From Bacteroidia bacterium (GTDB lineage: Bacteria > Bacteroidota > Bacteroidia > Flavobacteriales > Flavobacteriaceae): 64,000 nt of DNA. Numbering within the stretch: the stretch's first letter is position 1; every line of letters starts with the position of its first letter. The position numbers and the translations under genes are program-made. This document shows, in pieces, positions 17,744 to 25,935 of the stretch. The DNA lies in NCBI GenBank assembly GCA_030427585.1, contig JAUIBW010000002.1:186001-250000 (forward strand), written 5' to 3'. Below the pieces are notes generated by a model that was not told the origin of the DNA, made no database searches, and worked only from the letters and a program-made list of their open reading frames with translations.

Positions 17744-18171
17744 CTCCTAATCATTTTTAAAGCGGTTCGCATTCCATTAATATCTTGTTTGGTAAAAGAT
17801 GTTTTTTGTAAATACTTCTTTGCTGCTTTGTTGGTCTTATTCCCATACATCCCATCAATTCCTATATTGTCCTTGTGAATTTTAGTGATATAGGATTGTA
17901 ATACCTTCACATCCCTATGACACGTTCCATATTCTAATGGATATGTACTACTGGCACATCGAAACCTTTTTACTTTCACAGGGGTATCCACATCTCCATT
18001 TGGTATGTCTGCAGAGGGTAGAAATAATTCTGCTTCCTTTTCTTTTCTTTTTTTGTAATACCAATAGGCTACCCCTCCTAACAATAAGGCTGCAAATCCG
18101 ATACCTATCCAAATTTCCCTATCCCCTTTGGTTTGTTTTACTACTTTTGATTTTTTCGTTTCTATCCCCAT
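17740..18171 (-). CDS. membrane-anchored peptidoglycan-binding-like protein (2)
   Basis: A 143-residue protein with a membrane helix at about 21-39 (I-W-I-G-I-G-F-A-A-L-L-L-G-G-V-A-Y), then a linker and a PG_binding_1-like domain (D-V-K-V-L-Q-S-Y-I-T-K, then G-I-D-G-M-Y-G-N-K-T). The G-x-D-G-x-x-G-x-x-T signature supports the fold. Same length and layout as the next gene, so the two probably arose by duplication. Two cysteines (C-A-S-S, G-T-C-H) might form a disulphide. Confidence 0.65.
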   Translation of the reverse strand: MGIETKKSKVVKQTKGDREIWIGIGFAALLLGGVAYWYYKKRKEKEAELFLPSADIPNGDVDTPVKVKRFRCASSTYPLEYGTCHRDVKVLQSYITKIHKDNIGIDGMYGNKTNKAAKKYLQKTSFTKQDINGMRTALKMIRR

Positions 18172-18211
18172 ATCTTATATATTCTTAGCGCTTTTTTTTG
18201 TAATCAACTGT

Positions 18212-18733
18212 CTAGGTTAATAACCTGTAATTTGGTAATTGACGAACAGGGTCATGGACCAGTTTTTTCATTTCACTATCACTTAGAAAACCTCTTAAAT
18301 ATTGCCACATATCCTTCTTATGATTAAAGTAAAATGCTTTGGAAAGGCTTGCTACCTGTGTCTTATCTCGTAATCTTTTAAACACATGTTCTACGGCCTG
18401 CTCATCATCATTAAATCTCCCTTTCGCTTTTTTCAGTTGTAGGGCATATGTACTAGCTGCACCCGGTGAAAGTTCTTTTATACGTTTGCTGCCTAACCAT
18501 TTTTTCACATCTTTGATATAATTCATATCAAAGGGGTTTTTCCAGTTCGGCTCTACTACCGGGGTGGCACTGCCCCCTCTTATTACTTGGACAGGTTTTC
18601 CCGGATTACTTATCGTAGCAAAAGAAGTTCCTTTTACCTTTTTTCTGTGTTTCATAAAAAAGTATGCTCCAACACCCAATCCGGCGATTCCTGCACCTCC
18701 GATAGTCCACCACATTGTTTTTGTCATTTTCAT
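18212..18733 (-). CDS. N-anchored annexin-like helical protein (1)
   Basis: A 173-residue protein with a membrane helix at about 9-27 (T-I-G-G-A-G-I-A-G-L-G-V-G-A-Y-F-F), a basic linker and an all-helical C-terminal domain. That domain contains D-D-E-x-x-V-x-x-V-F-x-x-L-x-D-K-x-Q-V-A, H-K-x-D-M-W-Q-Y-L and L-S-D-S-E-M. The order resembles an annexin repeat, but the call is by eye. It is paralogous to the next gene upstream (18745-19239), sharing the motifs and the ending L-P-x-Y-R-x-L. Likely a structural membrane protein. Confidence 0.5.
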   Translation of the reverse strand: MKMTKTMWWTIGGAGIAGLGVGAYFFMKHRKKVKGTSFATISNPGKPVQVIRGGSATPVVEPNWKNPFDMNYIKDVKKWLGSKRIKELSPGAASTYALQLKKAKGRFNDDEQAVEHVFKRLRDKTQVASLSKAFYFNHKKDMWQYLRGFLSDSEMKKLVHDPVRQLPNYRLLT

Positions 18734-18744
18734 TGCTTTAATTT

Positions 18745-19239
18745 TTATAATTTTCTATACCTAGGTAATCTTGAAATGATATTTAAAACGGTCTTGATTT
18801 CATTTGTATCAAATCGATCTTTTAATTGGTCACCGAGTGACACCTTGTGCATATTCAAGTATGCTTTTGCTACCTGGGACACTTGTACTTTATCTTTTAG
18901 GTTTCTAAATACCGCATATATGTTTTCTTCTTCATCTCCCCCTCGATACCAGGGTTTAAATGCTTTATGAATCTCATTTGCATATCGTGTAGCTGTTGAT
19001 TTCTTCAATACCACAACATTCCCAGTAACCCTGTTCAATACTTGTCCTGCATATTTTTCATCCAAAGCTTCTTCACGCGATAATCCTTTGCTTACAGGGT
19101 TCAACATCTTGCCTAGTCGTTGTAATAGGGCGCTGGCAACTTTATCACGTTTACGGTTTCGTACAGTGATATAGGTAGTACCAACTAATATCAGTCCTAC
19201 TGTTGTTGCTGCGATTTGTAACCCAATTACTTTTTTCAT
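18745..19239 (-). CDS. N-anchored annexin-like helical protein (2)
   Basis: A 164-residue protein with an N-terminal membrane helix (I-A-A-T-T-V-G-L-I-L-V-G-T-T-Y-I). The C-terminal helical domain shares with 18212-18733 the words D-E-E-N-I-Y-A-V-F-x-x-L-K-D-K-V-Q-V, K-A-Y-x-x-M-H-K and R-L-P-R-Y-R-K-L. Duplication inside the virion-like operon suggests two related subunits. Function not established. Confidence 0.5.
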   Translation of the reverse strand: MKKVIGLQIAATTVGLILVGTTYITVRNRKRDKVASALLQRLGKMLNPVSKGLSREEALDEKYAGQVLNRVTGNVVVLKKSTATRYANEIHKAFKPWYRGGDEEENIYAVFRNLKDKVQVSQVAKAYLNMHKVSLGDQLKDRFDTNEIKTVLNIISRLPRYRKL

Positions 19240-19694
19240 GTCTTCAAAAATTTGATTCCTGATCCAATAGATTTTCCCATAGGGGGATAGTCTGCTATAT
19301 CAGTTATATCAGCCTTTTTTGCTGTATTCCATAACACAAGTCCTATGATGACCAATATCATAGTCAGGGTTGCAGGAAGGGCTATGGATGCTATCTTAGA
19401 AAAGTTCTTTCCTAATCCCATAAAATTGCTTCCGATTTGGGATGCATCCGCAATGGCCCTGGTCGCTGCACTGGAAACATCTATTTTATTTTTAACAAGC
19501 CAGGCATTAAACTTTCCATTGGTAGTGCAACTTGATGATCCGTTTGTTTTCCAGGTCACCAGCCAGATTGTCCTTGCGTTATTTGTCCCTAAATCAGCCT
19601 TGAGGCTGTTGAAATAACCTACCCATAGTTCACAGGGATCACCAGGTTCAGGAACTAAAAATGATTTGTTTTGTATGTGGACTTCGATAGGCAT
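19236..19694 (-). CDS. C-anchored unknown protein
   Basis: A 152-residue protein. The N-terminal half is soluble with four cysteines (D-P-C-E-L-W-V-G-Y-F and S-S-S-C-T-T-N-G). A C-terminal membrane helix lies at about 107-127 (I-A-L-P-A-T-L-T-M-I-L-V-I-I-G-L-V-L-W). Overlaps the next gene by four bases. Cysteines imply a disulphide-stabilised extracytoplasmic or virion-surface domain. No family recognised. Confidence 0.5.
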   Translation of the reverse strand: MPIEVHIQNKSFLVPEPGDPCELWVGYFNSLKADLGTNNARTIWLVTWKTNGSSSCTTNGKFNAWLVKNKIDVSSAATRAIADASQIGSNFMGLGKNFSKIASIALPATLTMILVIIGLVLWNTAKKADITDIADYPPMGKSIGSGIKFLKT

Positions 19695-19703
19695 ATCTCT
19701 CGT

Positions 19704-19892
19704 TTATCTTTTAAAAATCGTATTCGACTGCTCTTTAATTTCTCTTTTGGATAGCCCTAAATCTTCTAAAGCGGTTATGATCCTTCTTTTGATTTGCGCT
19801 TCTTTACGATAGGCTTCCTTTTTATCACGATGGATATAGATATACCGACCAATAAGAAACCCCACACCCAATGTGATGATGGTATTTTTCAT
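19704..19892 (-). CDS. 62-aa N-anchored protein
   Basis: Residues 4-20 form a hydrophobic helix (I-I-T-L-G-V-G-F-L-I-G-R-Y-I-Y) followed by a strongly basic helical tail (H-R-D-K-K-E-A-Y-R-K-E). The tail would lie on the cytoplasmic side or face nucleic acid inside a virion. Function unknown. Confidence 0.5.
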   Translation of the reverse strand: MKNTIITLGVGFLIGRYIYIHRDKKEAYRKEAQIKRRIITALEDLGLSKREIKEQSNTIFKR

Positions 19893-19896
19893 CTAC

Positions 19897-20397
19897 CTAC
19901 TTTTTAATCTTTTTATATATGTTTTTCTCATCAACCCCAATTTCCTCTAACCAAATAGAGGCTTCAAAGCCGGGGTTATCCTCCCCTTCTTTAGCAGGGA
20001 CTTCATTAAACCCCAGTATTTGTATGTTTGGAAATTTTAAGATGTAGAACTTTACAATGGTTTCTAATGTGGTTAGTTGATCTTTTGTACGGGTATCTTT
20101 TCCCTTCGTTTCTTTTTCTGTTCTTCCACCTACATAACCAATAATTTTAGAAACCCCTTGTATTCCATGCTTTCCTTTGGAAATTCCCCAAAGGTCAACT
20201 ACTGTAGGGTTATCTTCTGAAATCAAGGTTTCCATCCTTCCATCTGGTTGAATCAAATAATCAATACCAGGACGGTTAAAACCATAACCGCCATGTCTCA
20301 CTTCAGTAGTGTGTAATTCAATGATATCAGATTTAGTTACCAGTGTCCTTTCTCCTGACGCTGTACTTCGAATGATTAAATAATCTACTTTTTTCAT
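19897..20397 (-). CDS. N-acetylmuramoyl-alanine amidase homologue lacking zinc ligands
   Basis: A 166-residue protein of the Amidase_2/T7-lysozyme type, recognisable from H-T-T-E-V-R-H-G-G-Y-G-F, D-Y-L-I-Q-P-D-G and a late N-P-G-F-E-A-S-I-W-L. In active members the zinc ligands are a His in the first strand (I-H-x-T-A), a His in the G-H-N/Y motif, and a Cys or Asp just before P-x-F. Here those places hold Arg10 (I-I-R-S-T-A), Phe130 (L-G-F-N-E-V) and Asn141. The enzyme is therefore probably inactive and may serve as a wall-binding or structural protein. No membrane helix. Confidence 0.65.
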   Translation of the reverse strand: MKKVDYLIIRSTASGERTLVTKSDIIELHTTEVRHGGYGFNRPGIDYLIQPDGRMETLISEDNPTVVDLWGISKGKHGIQGVSKIIGYVGGRTEKETKGKDTRTKDQLTTLETIVKFYILKFPNIQILGFNEVPAKEGEDNPGFEASIWLEEIGVDEKNIYKKIKK

Positions 20398-20441
20398 CTT
20401 TTAATTTTTTTTATATTATTATCCATTTTATATCAGCATCC

Positions 20442-20888
20442 CTATGGGATTGAATTTTTAGTGTCGATTATCGACCGAAACCCAAGTAGTCGGTAGGTTG
20501 GATACTTCTTTATGCATACCTGGTTATTCTGGTTACCACCAAGTACATAGATGTATTTTTTATCCTCACTATAACCTATAAAGAAACCTACGTGTCCCCT
20601 CCAATCACTTTTTTTTACTCTCCAGAAGACAACAACATCTCCTTTTCTTGGAGTGGTTACTTTAGTCCCTACGGTTAACCAGGAGCGGGCGTTTAGTTTA
20701 CCGCTTCTATGACATCCTGCTTTCATAGCGACCCAATTGGCGAAAGCACTGCACCAAGCGGTCTCATCTGTAGTTATCCACTTATGACTGATTTCTTTGA
20801 AATAAGTAAGAATGCGAGGGTTATGGTGGTCACCAGCCACTTCTTGTATGCCATACTCTCCTAATCCTATATCTAATACTGTATTCAT
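20442..20888 (-). CDS. NlpC/P60-CHAP-type cell-wall hydrolase
   Basis: A 148-residue protein of the TIGR02594-like family, with catalytic Cys46 (T-A-W-C-S-A-F) and His99 (R-G-H-V-G-F). Asn119 in G-G-N-Q is the likely third polar residue. It would cleave peptide or amide bonds in peptidoglycan. No anchor, so it is the most endolysin-like protein here. It lies directly upstream of the inactive amidase homologue. Confidence 0.75.
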   Translation of the reverse strand: MNTVLDIGLGEYGIQEVAGDHHNPRILTYFKEISHKWITTDETAWCSAFANWVAMKAGCHRSGKLNARSWLTVGTKVTTPRKGDVVVFWRVKKSDWRGHVGFFIGYSEDKKYIYVLGGNQNNQVCIKKYPTYRLLGFRSIIDTKNSIP

Positions 20889-20892
20889 CTTT

Positions 20893-22623
20893 TTATGGTT
20901 TTAAATTGCTTCCTTCTAATGCATTGTTTAGAATATCCTCTGCTTCAAATTGTTTGTAATAGGTAAGGATGGTGATCGTTTGTTTTCCTGCTATTTTAAA
21001 TACCCATCCATTTTTACCATCGATGATCGTTCCTTTCATTTCAAATACTTCGGCTACATTCGAAAAGTTTTGGGGGTTATGATAACTGGAGAAGGAGATA
21101 GGTTTCACCTGTGTAGTTCCTGTTACACTTTCCTCTTCAAGTTTTAAGACGTTAAAGCGCTCGGTACCGGACAAAATAAATTTGACGTGTTCCACAACGG
21201 CAGGATTAAAAGTGAAATCTTCCCGTTTTGCGTAATACCCTTCATTAATAAGGATCACATTGCTCTCCCTGCTATATGATATCAGGGTAACACCTCCTGT
21301 AGTGCTATCACTACTAAAAATCATACCTGTAGTACTATCAATTCCCATTGATGTACCTACCGTTCCTAATGAAAGGGTATGGATCACTGTATCGGTATCC
21401 ATTATGGAATAGGTGTTATCTTCCCTGTTACCTACATACAAAAGTTCGTTAGTTGGATGATATAGGATACGGTATGGATTTACTCCCACGGAAATTTTTT
21501 GCCCAGGGATCCCTGACCCCAAATCGATGGGAATAACTGTATGTTCTCCGGAGGAAACTACATATAAATGATTGTTCTTAGGGTGGTAGGCTGCTGTGGT
21601 AAGGGTATTTCCTATATTTTCTATGGTTGTAGTTAGCTGATGATTGGCATCAATACTGGAGATACTATTTGCCCCGGAATTGATCACATATACCTGACCG
21701 TTATCAGGTCTTACCGTAACACTTTTTGGAGCTTTCCCTACGGCAATTGTCGTAAGGATGGTTTCAGTTATAGTATCAATAACGCTAACGGTATCATCCG
21801 CTATATTAGCAACATAAACATTGGAATTAAATGCATTGAAAGTAATTCCAATGGGACGTTTTCCTACCGGAATGGTAGTGGTAACTTCTAATTGCTGATT
21901 AATTACCGTTACGGTATCCCCTATAACATTAGCCACGTAGACCTTCCCATAGTTTGGGGAATCGGGTTGGCTATTCACGGTCAGGTCTACGGGCCCGGCC
22001 CCATAGGGGCTTTGATTATGAACGGTTATCCGGATCAGGGAAATTACAATGCCGTCACTATTCAGAACACTGATATTATGGGATAATTGATTGGCTATAT
22101 AGGTAAATCCATTATAAGGATTGACAATGATTCCTTGAGGATATATGCCTGTTCCTAAATTTGAATTGACGGTTACCGTTCTAAAAATATGATCTGTAAT
22201 GTCTCCCGGTAATGCAGGAGAAATCGGTGGTTTCTTATTACCTGCCCATAAGCGAACTTCGCGCTCGATATCAGAGGTATTGGTTAATGTGAGTTGTGTG
22301 GTTTCATAGTGTTGCTGTAATTTTTTGTACCGGTTTGCATTACTAAGTGGTATTCCAGCTTTCCCTAATCCTATAAAGGGGTTTTTATATTGCCGGTTAT
22401 CATAGTAATGACTTTCTGTATTAAAAGGGTCATACGGATCTATATCTTCCAAAACCTCCTGAAAAGCATCTTCTTCATTCTTACTTTTTATCATAGCACC
22501 TTTCCCACCTTTTACAGGTGCTTCTATTAGACTTGAACCTTTACGGTTTCTACCCAGTAGTGCCCATAATGCAGCAATACCGATTCCAGTCATTATACAT
22601 GCTATTTCTGTGTTTTTCTTCAT
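20893..22623 (-). CDS. membrane-anchored YVTN-type beta-propeller
   Basis: A 576-residue protein with an N-terminal membrane helix (about 8-22, C-I-M-T-G-I-G-I-A-A-L-W-A-L-L). Residues about 150-455 contain YVTN-family propeller blades (V-Y-V-A-N-V-I-G-D-T-V-T-V-I; G-K-R-P-I-G-I-T-F), at least seven by eye. A beta-rich C-terminal domain follows. Propellers of this kind bind ligands or surfaces, and in this operon it is a good candidate for a receptor-binding or spike protein. Enzyme activity is not indicated. Its start overlaps the protease gene's stop by four bases. Confidence 0.65.
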   Translation of the reverse strand: MKKNTEIACIMTGIGIAALWALLGRNRKGSSLIEAPVKGGKGAMIKSKNEEDAFQEVLEDIDPYDPFNTESHYYDNRQYKNPFIGLGKAGIPLSNANRYKKLQQHYETTQLTLTNTSDIEREVRLWAGNKKPPISPALPGDITDHIFRTVTVNSNLGTGIYPQGIIVNPYNGFTYIANQLSHNISVLNSDGIVISLIRITVHNQSPYGAGPVDLTVNSQPDSPNYGKVYVANVIGDTVTVINQQLEVTTTIPVGKRPIGITFNAFNSNVYVANIADDTVSVIDTITETILTTIAVGKAPKSVTVRPDNGQVYVINSGANSISSIDANHQLTTTIENIGNTLTTAAYHPKNNHLYVVSSGEHTVIPIDLGSGIPGQKISVGVNPYRILYHPTNELLYVGNREDNTYSIMDTDTVIHTLSLGTVGTSMGIDSTTGMIFSSDSTTGGVTLISYSRESNVILINEGYYAKREDFTFNPAVVEHVKFILSGTERFNVLKLEEESVTGTTQVKPISFSSYHNPQNFSNVAEVFEMKGTIIDGKNGWVFKIAGKQTITILTYYKQFEAEDILNNALEGSNLKP

Positions 22624-23375
22624 TGTGTTAATACATATCCGTCTATAAAATCAACTATCTCCTTTGTTCGTTTCACTTGTATTTCACCCACTAATCCGGG
22701 ATGCCTGCTAAAAATTTTTGTAGCTGCATACACGGCTTCTATTTTTGGAAAACCATAGTCTAAATAATGCCGAATCCCACATAAATCTGCTGTCGTCTCA
22801 TTACGGGTATTTAAAAACCAATGACATCCTTCATGAGATAGTATAGCTACCCGTACAGGGATCGTATAGGTTTTAAACAATCGTTGCGATAGCTGTACCC
22901 TTGGCATTTTACGATGTATCCTCGCCGGGGTAATCAATTCTTTACCAAAAGCATCCGTGATTGCGGGTAGGTATTGAAACAAAAACTCATGATTTGGACT
23001 ATCATAAAATCCAGAAGGGACATACCCTGCCTTTTGGGCAAACTGGATGGCAAAATCCATAAATCGTTGTTGCTCCGGTGTTGCCCAAAATTGTGGGTCC
23101 CCCATCATAACTACTTTAAAATCCACAATCTCAATTCCAAAATCATCCCCCGTATTCTTATCATACACTTCCAACTCTAATGCTTCAGGCGTAACAGGTA
23201 AAGGAATTTTTATACAGCGTTGCTGTCCTTTAGTCAAATACGCTTTCCGCCTGAAATAATGCGTATTGGGAACAGTAGGATCATATACCTTAAACCCCAC
23301 ATGCATTGCTTTTTTTACCTTAATGGTAATTGCTAATGTGAATCGTTTTCTATGGGATGGAATAGGGATCAGCAT
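22620..23375 (-). CDS. zinc metallopeptidase-like protein
   Basis: A 251-residue protein without a signal. The N-terminal 95 residues are beta-rich. The C-terminal part holds H-E-G-C-H (His181, Glu182, His185), the HExxH zinc motif, then N-E-T-T-A-D-L where Glu193 or Asp197 could be the third ligand. It could mature virion proteins or open host barriers. The family is not certain beyond the zincin signature. Confidence 0.55.
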   Translation of the reverse strand: MLIPIPSHRKRFTLAITIKVKKAMHVGFKVYDPTVPNTHYFRRKAYLTKGQQRCIKIPLPVTPEALELEVYDKNTGDDFGIEIVDFKVVMMGDPQFWATPEQQRFMDFAIQFAQKAGYVPSGFYDSPNHEFLFQYLPAITDAFGKELITPARIHRKMPRVQLSQRLFKTYTIPVRVAILSHEGCHWFLNTRNETTADLCGIRHYLDYGFPKIEAVYAATKIFSRHPGLVGEIQVKRTKEIVDFIDGYVLTQ

Positions 23376-23378
23376 TTT

Positions 23379-23906
23379 TTAATTTTGTTTGATATGTACA
23401 TACTTCCCTTTTTGACTTTGGTATATCGCCAATCCCAATATGGAAACCATAAACACAGCTCCTGCAACGATGATAATGGTGCTGGTATGATCTTTTTTAA
23501 CCGGAGTATTTCCAGGAGGATTTTGCTCCCTTCTGTTATCATTTCCAAATACCGTTTTTCCTCCCACATTTACATTAAAATCTGAAGGTGTATCCATTGT
23601 CTGTTCAGGGTAAGGTGAATTGGTAACAGGATCAGGTTTACGGATAATGGTATCAATAGCCCCTCCAATCGCTGCCCCTCCTCCTAAATCGTCATATACT
23701 TCTCCCAGTTTAGAAAGAAAGTTCCCTTGATGCTGTTTTCTTATCAAGCGGTCTGCTCTCCTCTTTGCTTTTCTTTTCGCCCTTCTTGCTTTTCGGGCAG
23801 CTCTCCTTTTCGCCCTTTTTTCTTTGTTTCCAAAAAACAAAAAGTCATCGTAGGCATCATCGCCTATATGGTCTGCTAATAAGATTTCTGTTTCTCCTGC
23901 TATCAT
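23379..23906 (-). CDS. basic C-anchored protein
   Basis: A 175-residue protein with an Arg/Lys-rich block at about 27-58 (R-A-K-R-R-A-A-R-K-A-R-R-A-K-R), a Gly-rich hinge, a polar middle and a C-terminal membrane helix (about 144-162, I-I-I-V-A-G-A-V-F-M-V-S-I-L-G-L-A-I). A basic block on a membrane anchor suits a protein bridging packaged DNA and an internal membrane. That role is inferred. Confidence 0.5.
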   Translation of the reverse strand: MIAGETEILLADHIGDDAYDDFLFFGNKEKRAKRRAARKARRAKRKAKRRADRLIRKQHQGNFLSKLGEVYDDLGGGAAIGGAIDTIIRKPDPVTNSPYPEQTMDTPSDFNVNVGGKTVFGNDNRREQNPPGNTPVKKDHTSTIIIVAGAVFMVSILGLAIYQSQKGKYVHIKQN

Positions 23907-23943
23907 AGCTATTTATTTAGGTTGAATTCTAATATGGGTTTGT

Positions 23944-24171
23944 CTATAAGACATAGAGTACCCGTAAGGTCGAATCTTGCGGGTCAAACGGGATAGCACT
24001 GTAAGGTTTCCCTATAAATGGATATCCTTTGGCTTTCCCGGGAGCCAATTCAACATTATTGACCAGTACTGGTGTCTCTCCTACGTTTTTTACCGAAGCA
24101 TATAAAACCCCCAAAGGGATCTCTCCTGCTGCTGTAAAATCCTGCTCTGTGATATTAGCTAACACGTCCAT
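23944..24171 (-). CDS. 75-aa beta-rich small protein
   Basis: No membrane helix. The pattern V-K-N-V-G-E-T-P-V-L-V-N-N-V-E-L-A-P-G-K resembles short beta-sandwich capsid accessory or penton-type proteins of virus operons. It overlaps the end of the Arg-rich 233-aa gene by 17 bases. Function unknown. Confidence 0.5.
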   Translation of the reverse strand: MDVLANITEQDFTAAGEIPLGVLYASVKNVGETPVLVNNVELAPGKAKGYPFIGKPYSAIPFDPQDSTLRVLYVL

Positions 24172-24856
24172 TTGCTTCTGCTTTTGTTTTGAGTTTATAG
24201 GCTACCGCCCCGACAACAACAATACTAAGTGCTGCGATTCCAATAATGTTTTTCATCTTACGCTTTTGCCTGTCCTTTTTCTCTTGCTCTTTCCCGACTT
24301 CGCTTTTACTTTGCATTGCTTTGTTTGTTGGTTTATACATAGCTTCATTCATTATTGGTCCATCTTCCATGATGGGTAGCGCTCTTTCCATTGGTGGAAT
24401 GCTCACCTTTGGTATTCTTCCAGGCATTATCCCTGGTTTACGCCTGCCATATCTTCTTTTATATGGGAGGATAATATCCCTGGATACTTTTGGCTTTTTT
24501 CCTCTATTGGGTTTGGTTGTTATTCCTCGAGGTTTTGGCGTATTGCGCACTAAAGGGGTACCAGGTTTTACAGGGGTAGAAAATGGTTTCCCTATAGCTT
24601 GTGGTTTGGCTGTCACTCTAATGGGGCGACGCATCGGCTTTGCATACCCTCTCCTACGTACCCTTCTTATCGGGCGAATGCTTCGCCTTCTCCTTCTAAA
24701 CACTCTTAATATTCTCGCTTTGGGGTGTTTTCGTATCAACCTGCCCAGTCTTCTCCGGTTTTTTCTTTTCCTTAATTTATGCCGGATGACATGGCTCAAA
24801 AAAGGATCATACTCACCTGTATCAAAATCATTCAGTTCTATTGGATAATCAATCAT
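24155..24856 (-). CDS. Arg-rich C-anchored protein
   Basis: A 233-residue protein with a long basic region at about 25-80 (K-R-K-N-R-R-R-L-G-R-L-I-R-K; F-R-R-R-R-R-S-I-R), a Pro-rich middle and a C-terminal helix (about 203-222, I-I-G-I-A-A-L-S-I-V-V-V-G-A-V-A-Y). The composition suggests nucleic-acid binding at a membrane. The shadow ORF on the other strand reflects the biased Arg codons and is not a gene. Confidence 0.55.
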   Translation of the reverse strand: MIDYPIELNDFDTGEYDPFLSHVIRHKLRKRKNRRRLGRLIRKHPKARILRVFRRRRRSIRPIRRVRRRGYAKPMRRPIRVTAKPQAIGKPFSTPVKPGTPLVRNTPKPRGITTKPNRGKKPKVSRDIILPYKRRYGRRKPGIMPGRIPKVSIPPMERALPIMEDGPIMNEAMYKPTNKAMQSKSEVGKEQEKKDRQKRKMKNIIGIAALSIVVVGAVAYKLKTKAEANGRVS

Positions 24857-24903
24857 AATTTTTGTTTTAAATTGAAGCCTTGAGGTATATTTTCTCCTTC
24901 GAT

Positions 24904-25110
24904 CTAATCTTTTAATTTTGAATACTTATAAACTCCAAATGCTATAAATACTGCGATCCCAATCATTAACTTCAATTGAACTTGTTTCCCTTTTTTTCTA
25001 TTAATTTCCTCCTTACGTCTCCTTTGTTCTCGTTCTTCATTTGTTTCATGTCTTTTCCTCTTTACTCCATACATAAAGTTGTCATAGGTTTCAGTATCTA
25101 TATTTTGCAT
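24904..25110 (-). CDS. 68-aa basic C-anchored protein
   Basis: A charged N-terminal part (K-R-K-R-H-E-T-N-E-E-R-E-Q-R-R-R-K) followed by a C-terminal helix at about 47-63 (L-K-L-M-I-G-I-A-V-F-I-A-F-G-V-Y). Same design as the neighbours: a basic cytosolic or DNA-facing part and a Gly-containing membrane end. Function unknown. Confidence 0.5.
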   Translation of the reverse strand: MQNIDTETYDNFMYGVKRKRHETNEEREQRRRKEEINRKKGKQVQLKLMIGIAVFIAFGVYKYSKLKD

Positions 25111-25157
25111 CCTTTCCTTTTCTTTTAAGTTTTCTTATTAGAATATAAAGCCATGTG

Positions 25158-25916
25158 TCACCTATTAGATATCGGTTGTGGTGGTACATAAGGCATCATA
25201 GGTTTTTGACTATTCGATTTCGCCATAAAAATGCCTGCAATAGCTAACAAGCCAATCCCTCCACCTACCATCAACATCATATTGGTTTGCTTTTTCTTTG
25301 CTTCTGCTTCCCTTGCCCTTCTGGCTTCATCCTCCCTTCTTCGGCGTTCTGCTTCTTCCCTTCTACGACGTTCGGCTGCTTCTTGTCTCCTTCTGGCTGC
25401 TTCACGTTCCCTTCTTCGTTGTTCTTCCATCGCTTTCATACGCATTTGAAAATCCCTGCGCATTCTTGCTGCCTGTGCTTCTGCCTGCCGTTTCGCAACA
25501 GCACGTGAAGCTGCTAATGCAGCAGCATTTCCGCCCCCGCCCCTTCGTCTTCTACGTCTTTTCTTTCCAAACAATCCACCGATAAGACCAACTGCCCCTT
25601 TTGCCAATGCACCCCAAAATTCATCTTCCTCTCCATCATCATAAGAACTATATTCACTTCGCTCTAAAGCAAGCATTTCTTTTCCTCGATATTGGATATG
25701 GACCGTGAGTAAATTGCTTAAATCCTCCTGAAATTTTTTATTCGCAGATTTTAGTACTTCGATCACTTCATCGGCCAATTGTTTTTTAGTAGGTTTTTCT
25801 TCAAAACGCACCCCGTACTTCATCAACAATGTCATAACAGGTTTGGGTCTTGTTAGTATCAAATGACTGATCAGATTGATGGTGTCATTATATTGTTCTT
25901 GCATATGCTGTTTCAT
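25158..25916 (-). CDS. Arg/Ala/Glu coiled-coil C-anchored protein
   Basis: A 252-residue protein. The N-terminal 90 residues are helical and soluble. A Gly/Arg-rich patch (G-K-K-R-R-R-R-R-R-G-G-G-G-N) precedes a long coiled coil of R, E and A (about 140-208), then a membrane helix (M-M-L-M-V-G-G-G-I-G-L-L-A-I-A-G-I-F-M-A). N-terminal residues resemble those of the 224-aa protein upstream (k-x-V-x-x-L-L-K), so the two may be distant relatives. Confidence 0.55.
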   Translation of the reverse strand: MKQHMQEQYNDTINLISHLILTRPKPVMTLLMKYGVRFEEKPTKKQLADEVIEVLKSANKKFQEDLSNLLTVHIQYRGKEMLALERSEYSSYDDGEEDEFWGALAKGAVGLIGGLFGKKRRRRRRGGGGNAAALAASRAVAKRQAEAQAARMRRDFQMRMKAMEEQRRREREAARRRQEAAERRRREEAERRRREDEARRAREAEAKKKQTNMMLMVGGGIGLLAIAGIFMAKSNSQKPMMPYVPPQPISNR

Positions 25917-25935
25917 CTCTAGTCTCTCTTTAAAA

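Noticed and set aside
24246-24848. A 200-codon hydrophobic plus-strand frame
   Set aside because: It is antisense to the Arg-rich anchored protein. The Arg/Lys codons read backwards give Leu/Phe/Ser-rich text. The minus-strand gene has neighbours in operon spacing.
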